17,925 bases of DNA, taken from positions 1 to 17,925 of the forward strand of contig CALMQK010000118.1 in NCBI GenBank assembly GCA_937872085.1, written 5' to 3'. The notes beneath the pieces were generated by a model. It saw only the letters and a list, made by a program, of their open reading frames with translations, did not search any database and was not told the DNA's origin. Each line of letters begins with the position of its first letter. Position 1 is the first letter of the stretch. The translations under genes and the position numbers were made by a program. The DNA comes from an uncultured euryarchaeote (GTDB taxonomy: Archaea; Thermoplasmatota; Thermoplasmata; UBA10834). Positions 14,404 to 17,925 of the stretch are shown piece by piece.

Positions 14404-15348
14404 GTGGATAGCCAGGAGGGTACGTCTATCACCCCACGCAAGCCCCGCGGGCAGTTGGTGCTCTTCCTCCGGGACGCGGGGGTCGCGTTGTTGTTCGTGG
14501 TCTTTATCCTTCTCGCGATGTTCGCATATTCTGGCCTGTGGCCACCCCTCGTCGTCGTGGAATCCAACAGCATGATGCACGGAGTTGACAACACTAGCCA
14601 CATCGGTGCCATTGACACCGGGGACCTTGTACTGGTGAAGAAGGTCGATCACCCCCGTGACATCGCCACCTACGCGGACGGCCTCTCCACGGGCCACAAG
14701 ACTTACGGGGACTATGGCGACGTGGTCATCTACAAGAAGGGGGGCTCAGACACTCTCACACCCATAATCCACCGTGCACTGATATATCTCGAACCCAACG
14801 CGGATGGACTGAGCTATAGGTCCGCGTCGCTCCGAGACGCGCCGAAGTCCGCATGGTCGACCTACCCCGCGAACGACACCTGGGATCATCTCACAGGAGC
14901 ATTGGTGCTGATGAACGTGAGCTACAACCACGTGACGGTACAGATAGACATCGGGAACATGATACGCTACTTCGAGGCGCAGGGGATCGACCCGAAGCCG
15001 GGGTTCATAACGAAAGGAGACCACAACCAGCAAACGGACCAGACCTCCTGGGGGCCAGGGCCCGTTGTCGATTTCAAGTGGATCGTGGGCAAGGCGAGGG
15101 GCGAGATCCCGTGGTTCGGCTTATTGAAACTCTGGTCCACTCATTCCCTCGGGAGCCCTGCGCCTGACAACAGCGTGAGGGACCTCTGGATCGCACTGGC
15201 ACTGATCATCATTTCTCCGATCGCGGTGGACATCACCCTATCGATCAGGGAAAAGCGCTTGGGAAAGAGCAAGACGCTATCGCCCGGGCAGGATGAGCCG
15301 CCCCGATTGGAAGAAACGCCTCCACCCAATCCTCCAGGTCCGAGCTGA
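14404..15348 (+). CDS. Archaeal signal peptidase I (S26B, Ser/His type)
   Basis: A membrane-bound endopeptidase that removes signal peptides outside the cytoplasmic membrane. A transmembrane helix (about 25-43) is followed by ESNSMMHG, with nucleophile Ser56; PIIHR places His123 where bacterial enzymes have Lys, the archaeal/ER pattern; TKGDHNQQTD gives the acidic box with Asp206 and Asp212. A second helix (about 261-280) and a Pro-rich tail (about 290-314) end the protein, so it has both termini in the cytoplasm. Between His123 and Asp206 there is a stretch of about 80 residues, longer than in minimal family members. At 314 residues it is longer than the common 150-220. GTG start, apparently leaderless. 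It ends 3 bp from the convergent orc1/cdc6. Confidence 0.88.
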   Translation: MDSQEGTSITPRKPRGQLVLFLRDAGVALLFVVFILLAMFAYSGLWPPLVVVESNSMMHGVDNTSHIGAIDTGDLVLVKKVDHPRDIATYADGLSTGHKTYGDYGDVVIYKKGGSDTLTPIIHRALIYLEPNADGLSYRSASLRDAPKSAWSTYPANDTWDHLTGALVLMNVSYNHVTVQIDIGNMIRYFEAQGIDPKPGFITKGDHNQQTDQTSWGPGPVVDFKWIVGKARGEIPWFGLLKLWSTHSLGSPAPDNSVRDLWIALALIIISPIAVDITLSIREKRLGKSKTLSPGQDEPPRLEETPPPNPPGPS

Positions 15349-15351
15349 CAA

Positions 15352-16587
15352 TCACATCAAAGTGGTCTGATATCTCAGCTTGTAGTTCTTCAGCTGGCTC
15401 AGAATCTCGTCCTCTTCGAGGATCTGCCTCGCCTCCTCCACTGGCACGCTCGGTTCGATCTCCTTGGTCCTTCCCCCTCTGCCGAAGGACTTCACCCTGG
15501 CATGGATGATCCCGAGCATGTCGAGCTCGGAGATGAGATCGGTGATCCTCCGCTGTGTCAGTATGGCCATCGAGGTGCACTGGCACAACTCCTTGTAAGT
15601 CTCGTAGAGGTCTCCCGTCGTCAGCTTCCCGTCTCCCCGCTGGTCGTTCAGCAGAACGCCCATCAGTACGAGCTTGGACTGGACTGGGAGCGTCCTGATT
15701 GCCTCTGTCACGCAGTCCAGCTCTATCTTGTTCTTTGCTTTGATGACGTCGGATTCGGTCACGACCGGGACATGGTTCCTATCCGCGATCTCCGCCGCAA
15801 CCCTGAGTAGGTCCAAGGCCCTTCTTGCATCTCCGTGCTCCTGCGCGGCGAGCGCAGCGCACAGCGGTATCACGGAGTTCTCGAGTATGCCCTCATCGAA
15901 CGCCAACTTGCTGCGCTGTTCAAGGATGTCCTTCAGCTGATCTGCATTGTATGGCGGGAAGACCATCTTCTCCTCCGCCAACGAGCTCTTGACCCGCGGA
16001 TCCAGGAACTCCATGAACCTGAGATCGTTCGATATCCCGATGACGCTCACCTTTGCGTTCTTGAGGTCGTCATTTATCCTGCACAGGTGGTAAAGGACGT
16101 CGTCACCGCTCTTCGAGACGAGCTTGTCGACCTCGTCGAGGGCGATCACGATGACCCTCTTCTCCTCGTCCATCTTCTCTCTGAGTATGTTGTATACTCT
16201 CTCGGTGCTCCAACCCGTGAACGGGATGCGCTCGTCGAAATTCTCGATGAACTTGTTCCCGATGTTCTGGAGGACTCCGTACTGCGTGTCGACGACCTCG
16301 CAGTTCATGTAAATGAATGTCACCTTGTTGAGATTGGATACGGCCCGCTCGATCTCCTTGCCGATGTACTTCGTGCATGCGGTCTTGCCCGTGCCCGTCT
16401 TGCCGAACAACAGCACGTTCGACGGTCTCTGCCCTTCGAGCGCGGACACGAGGATGGATGCCATTTGGTTTATCTGCGCCTCTCTGTGTGGAAGGATGTC
16501 GGGGATGTAGGACGGTCGCAGGATGTCCCTATCGCCTTTGAAGATCGACTTGGCTCGGATGTACTGCTGGAATATCGTATCCTGCAT
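15352..16587 (-). CDS. cdc6: Orc1/Cdc6-family replication initiator
   Basis: A 411-residue AAA+ protein that binds origin recognition boxes and loads MCM helicase. Walker A GKTGTGKT (62-69), Walker B VIALDEVDK (147-155), sensor 1 GISNDL (184-189), a likely arginine finger at Arg198 (DPRVKSSL), sensor 2 GDARRALDLLR (252-262). A C-terminal winged-helix domain (about 295-400) includes a basic, glycine-rich wing KSFGRGGRTK (366-375) suited to DNA contact. The length is normal. The ATG has a GGGGGAG Shine-Dalgarno just upstream. It faces away from a 405-bp non-coding region with repeats resembling its own binding sites, the usual arrangement of an archaeal origin; binding there would also allow autoregulation. 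Confidence 0.96.
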   Translation of the reverse strand: MQDTIFQQYIRAKSIFKGDRDILRPSYIPDILPHREAQINQMASILVSALEGQRPSNVLLFGKTGTGKTACTKYIGKEIERAVSNLNKVTFIYMNCEVVDTQYGVLQNIGNKFIENFDERIPFTGWSTERVYNILREKMDEEKRVIVIALDEVDKLVSKSGDDVLYHLCRINDDLKNAKVSVIGISNDLRFMEFLDPRVKSSLAEEKMVFPPYNADQLKDILEQRSKLAFDEGILENSVIPLCAALAAQEHGDARRALDLLRVAAEIADRNHVPVVTESDVIKAKNKIELDCVTEAIRTLPVQSKLVLMGVLLNDQRGDGKLTTGDLYETYKELCQCTSMAILTQRRITDLISELDMLGIIHARVKSFGRGGRTKEIEPSVPVEEARQILEEDEILSQLKNYKLRYQTTLM

Positions 16588-16618
16588 CTAGCTCCCCCGG
16601 ATGAACAAAAAGCTCATT

Positions 16619-16642
16619 CCCAACCCCGCATTTCCTATGGAA
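16619..16642 (-). repeat. ORB-like palindrome copy 1
   Basis: On the minus strand it reads TTCCATAGGAAATGCGGGGT followed by TGGG. The first 14 bases match copy 2 (16840-16860) at 13 positions, and both continue into a G-run. The known ORB form has a short dyad followed by a G-string, which this resembles. Its palindrome also reads outward on the plus strand as TTCCTATGGAAGCCGGTCG, close to the element at 16900. Confidence 0.55.
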
Positions 16643-16654
16643 GCCGGTCGCGGA

Positions 16655-16675
16655 ATCCATATGAAACCAAGGAAT
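16655..16675 (+). repeat. ORB-like motif, left side, pointing into the AT-rich core
   Basis: ATCCATATGAAACCAAGG resembles the archaeal ORB core (TCCA..TGGAAAC, then A/G-rich). It shares TG(G)AAACCA(A)GGA with the minus-strand motif at 16877-16903, giving an inverted pair on either side of the AT-rich segment. Confidence 0.45.
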
Positions 16676-16839
16676 TCCAGGAATGCAGTGCAGTCTACTT
16701 AAGCGTTAATATTATCGTAGGAATTCATTTTTCCCGCAGGCCAAGAATTTTGCGGAAAAATCCGAGCCAGCAAAATAGGAGAATGTGAGGCGTCGAATAA
16801 AAGATTCTGAAGCTCATGCGGGCTCATTGACGAAGGGGG

Positions 16840-16860
16840 ACCCCTCCATTTCCGATGGAA
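16840..16860 (-). repeat. ORB-like palindrome copy 2
   Basis: Minus strand TTCCATCGGAAATGGAGGGG, nearly identical in its first 14 bases to copy 1 and followed by the same kind of G-run. On the plus strand the same palindrome continues into CGCGTATACGAGGGG, so both arms carry a G-string. Confidence 0.55.
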
Positions 16861-16876
16861 CGCGTATACGAGGGGA

Positions 16877-16903
16877 TACCCTGCTCCTGGTTTCCAGTGC
16901 TCC
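16877..16903 (-). repeat. ORB-like motif, right side, pointing into the AT-rich core
   Basis: Minus strand GCACTGGAAACCAGGAGCAG then GGTA. It has the CACTGGAAAC core of characterised archaeal ORBs followed by a purine/G-rich segment. It is inverted relative to the motif at 16655-16675. Confidence 0.5.
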
Positions 16904-16923
16904 AACGGAAGCCGAGGTCGTGG
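16900..16923 (+). repeat. Third palindrome-like element of the putative origin
   Basis: CTCCAACGGAAGCCGAGGTC (then GTGG) aligns with plus-strand bases 16632-16653 at 18 of 22 positions with one 2-base insertion, sharing GGAAGCCG and GTCG exactly. The left half-site is degenerate (CTCC in place of TTCC). Confidence 0.4.
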
Positions 16924-16992
16924 AGGTGAGGAATGGGGCAAAATCGTCGCAAATAGCATTATCATCGGAGAACCCTTAATCAATCATCACTT

Positions 16993-17925
16993 ATGAAGAC
17001 GGTTGTCATCTTCAGTGTGACGGACGACACCCAGGAGATCCGTTCTCTTCTTGATACTTTAGGAGTCAGGGTGGTGAAGGAGTACGTGCAGAACAAGACT
17101 CGTCCTCACAAAGCAAGCTTCCTTGGACCGGGTAAGATCAACGAGATAGAGAAGGAACTAAAGGAATTCGAATATGACATGATCATCGTGAATGGATCCC
17201 TCAAACCATCACAACACCATTACATCGAAATGAAATTCCAGAAAGAGTGCATGGACCGCGCGGGAGTGATTCTACGGATTTTTGCGGACCATGCACACAC
17301 ACCGGAGGCAATTGCCCAAGTGACCTTGGCAAAACTGAGATACGAGCTTCCATTCCTTAGGGAATGGATCCACAAGGCGAAGAGCGGTGACCGACCCGGG
17401 TTCCTGTCTGGTGGCGCATACGCGACGGACGTCTATTTCGAGCATGCGAAGAGTCACGCACGTCACATCGAGGAACGATTGGATGAGCTATCGAAACAAC
17501 GTGAAGTAACTCGGACGAAGAGAAGAGATTCGGGATACACTCTTGTCTCCCTCGCAGGTTACACCAACGCTGGCAAATCCGCGTTGATGAACAAACTTTG
17601 CGGAGCCTCTGTAGAAGTCGACAATCGGTTGTTCTCGACACTGTCGACTACGACAAGAAAGGTACTTGGAGTGAGCGGGAACGTCTTGATGACCGACACG
17701 GTGGGATTCATCAAGGATCTCCCACCGGACCTAGTGGATGCATTCAACTCAACTCTTGAAGAGATATACCATGCTGACCTAATCCTCCTGATCTTTGATT
17801 CGAGTGAAGTTGAAGAAGTCGTCAAGTCGAAACTGATGATATCGATGAACATCCTCCAACCCAAGGTTGAAGGGAGATCCATATTGGTTGTTGGAAACAA
17901 GGTCGATCTCATCTCCCAAGGTACC
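16993..17925 (+). CDS. hflX: HflX family ribosome-associated GTPase (3' end outside window)
   Basis: Open from an ATG at 16993 to the window end: 311 codons with no stop. The N-terminal HflX domain has FLGPGKINEIEKEL (about 43-56) and VNGSLKPSQ. A helical linker follows with the archaeal-type PGFLSGGAYATDVYFEHAKS, in place of the bacterial GPGETQLE segment. The GTPase domain has G1 GYTNAGKS, G2 FSTLSTTTR, G3 DTVGFIKDLP and G4 NKVD, the last just before the edge. HflX binds the large ribosomal subunit and splits stalled ribosomes in bacteria; archaeal roles are less clear. No clear Shine-Dalgarno or TATA was found. Codon use is less GC-rich than neighbours: by hand, 36 of codons 2-61 end in G or C, against 46 of 60 in cdc6. 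Confidence 0.93.
   Translation, partial: MKTVVIFSVTDDTQEIRSLLDTLGVRVVKEYVQNKTRPHKASFLGPGKINEIEKELKEFEYDMIIVNGSLKPSQHHYIEMKFQKECMDRAGVILRIFADHAHTPEAIAQVTLAKLRYELPFLREWIHKAKSGDRPGFLSGGAYATDVYFEHAKSHARHIEERLDELSKQREVTRTKRRDSGYTLVSLAGYTNAGKSALMNKLCGASVEVDNRLFSTLSTTTRKVLGVSGNVLMTDTVGFIKDLPPDLVDAFNSTLEEIYHADLILLIFDSSEVEEVVKSKLMISMNILQPKVEGRSILVVGNKVDLISQGT

Larger units (their letters stand above)
16588..16992. other. Putative chromosomal replication origin (oriC) between cdc6 and hflX
   Basis: This is the longest non-coding stretch in the window. It has AT-rich segments (16698-16732 with ACTTAAGCGTTAATATTATC, and 16744-16804) that could serve as the unwinding element. On its left lie a TTCC-TAT-GGAA palindrome (16632-16642) and an ORB-like motif on the plus strand (16655-16675). 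On its right lie a second palindrome (16850-16860), an ORB-like motif on the minus strand (16877-16903) and a third palindrome-like element (16900-16910). Archaeal origins typically adjoin an orc1/cdc6 gene and have ORBs of opposite orientation around an AT-rich core. Called from sequence pattern and context; no skew analysis was possible. The promoters of cdc6 and hflX must also lie here, but I cannot place them with confidence. Confidence 0.65.

Noticed and set aside
15835..16788. 317-codon plus-strand frame opposite cdc6 and into the spacer
   Set aside because: Mostly antisense to cdc6, with no recognisable domain; its tail runs through the putative origin.
16699..16983. 94-codon minus-strand frame inside the cdc6-hflX spacer
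   Set aside because: Low-complexity Pro/His-rich translation with no coding signature; the DNA is better explained by origin repeats and AT-rich sequence.
17920..17925. Window ends exactly on a GGTACC restriction site, suggesting a cloning junction
   Set aside because: A six-base match at one end is weak evidence; hflX reads normally into it.

Overview
The window is a gene-dense piece of an archaeal chromosome, most likely from a GC-rich euryarchaeon; Thermoplasmatota or a close relative fits best, but that placement is an inference. The evidence is an A-type (V-like) ATP synthase operon in the order H-I-K-E-C-F-A-B-D, a small subunit (DP1) of DNA polymerase D, an Orc1/Cdc6 initiator, a UPF0201 protein, an ADP-forming acyl-CoA synthetase subunit, a His-type archaeal signal peptidase and an archaeal-type HflX. 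Promoters are TATA boxes about 25 bp from the first codon, and several genes look leaderless.

Layout. 1-1056 (+): CPBP-family membrane protease with a C-terminal zinc ribbon, open at the window edge. 1033-2189 (-): two-gene unit of a UPF0201 RNA-binding-like protein and a sugar-phosphate isomerase-type TIM barrel. 2242-3708 (+): polB (DP1). 3743-5128 (+): alpha subunit of ADP-forming acetyl/acyl-CoA synthetase. 13615-5273 (-): the nine-gene ATP synthase operon, followed by a possible tiny membrane protein (5250-5143) in the place where Methanosarcina has ahaG. 14259-13771 (-): dCMP-deaminase-like enzyme. 14404-15348 (+): signal peptidase I. 16587-15352 (-): orc1/cdc6. 16588-16992: a 405-bp non-coding, AT-rich, repeat-containing region that I read as a replication origin. 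16993-end (+): hflX, cut by the window edge.

The most interesting region is the intergenic space between orc1/cdc6 and hflX. It holds two inward-pointing origin-recognition-box-like motifs on either side of an AT-rich core, plus three interrupted palindromes of the form TTCC-N3-GGAA (one degenerate), two of them with G-rich extensions. The ATP synthase operon and orc1/cdc6 run leftward and hflX runs rightward, so all are transcribed away from this putative origin.

Other points: the ATP synthase proteolipid carries a Gln/Glu/Thr set that aligns with the sodium ligands of Na+-driven rotor rings. Several operon junctions place the upstream UGA stop inside or beside the next Shine-Dalgarno. Two divergent gene pairs each appear to share one central TATA element. 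A repeated GTTTCG motif lies upstream of, and across, the ATP synthase promoter. No CRISPR array, insertion sequence, tRNA or rRNA was seen.
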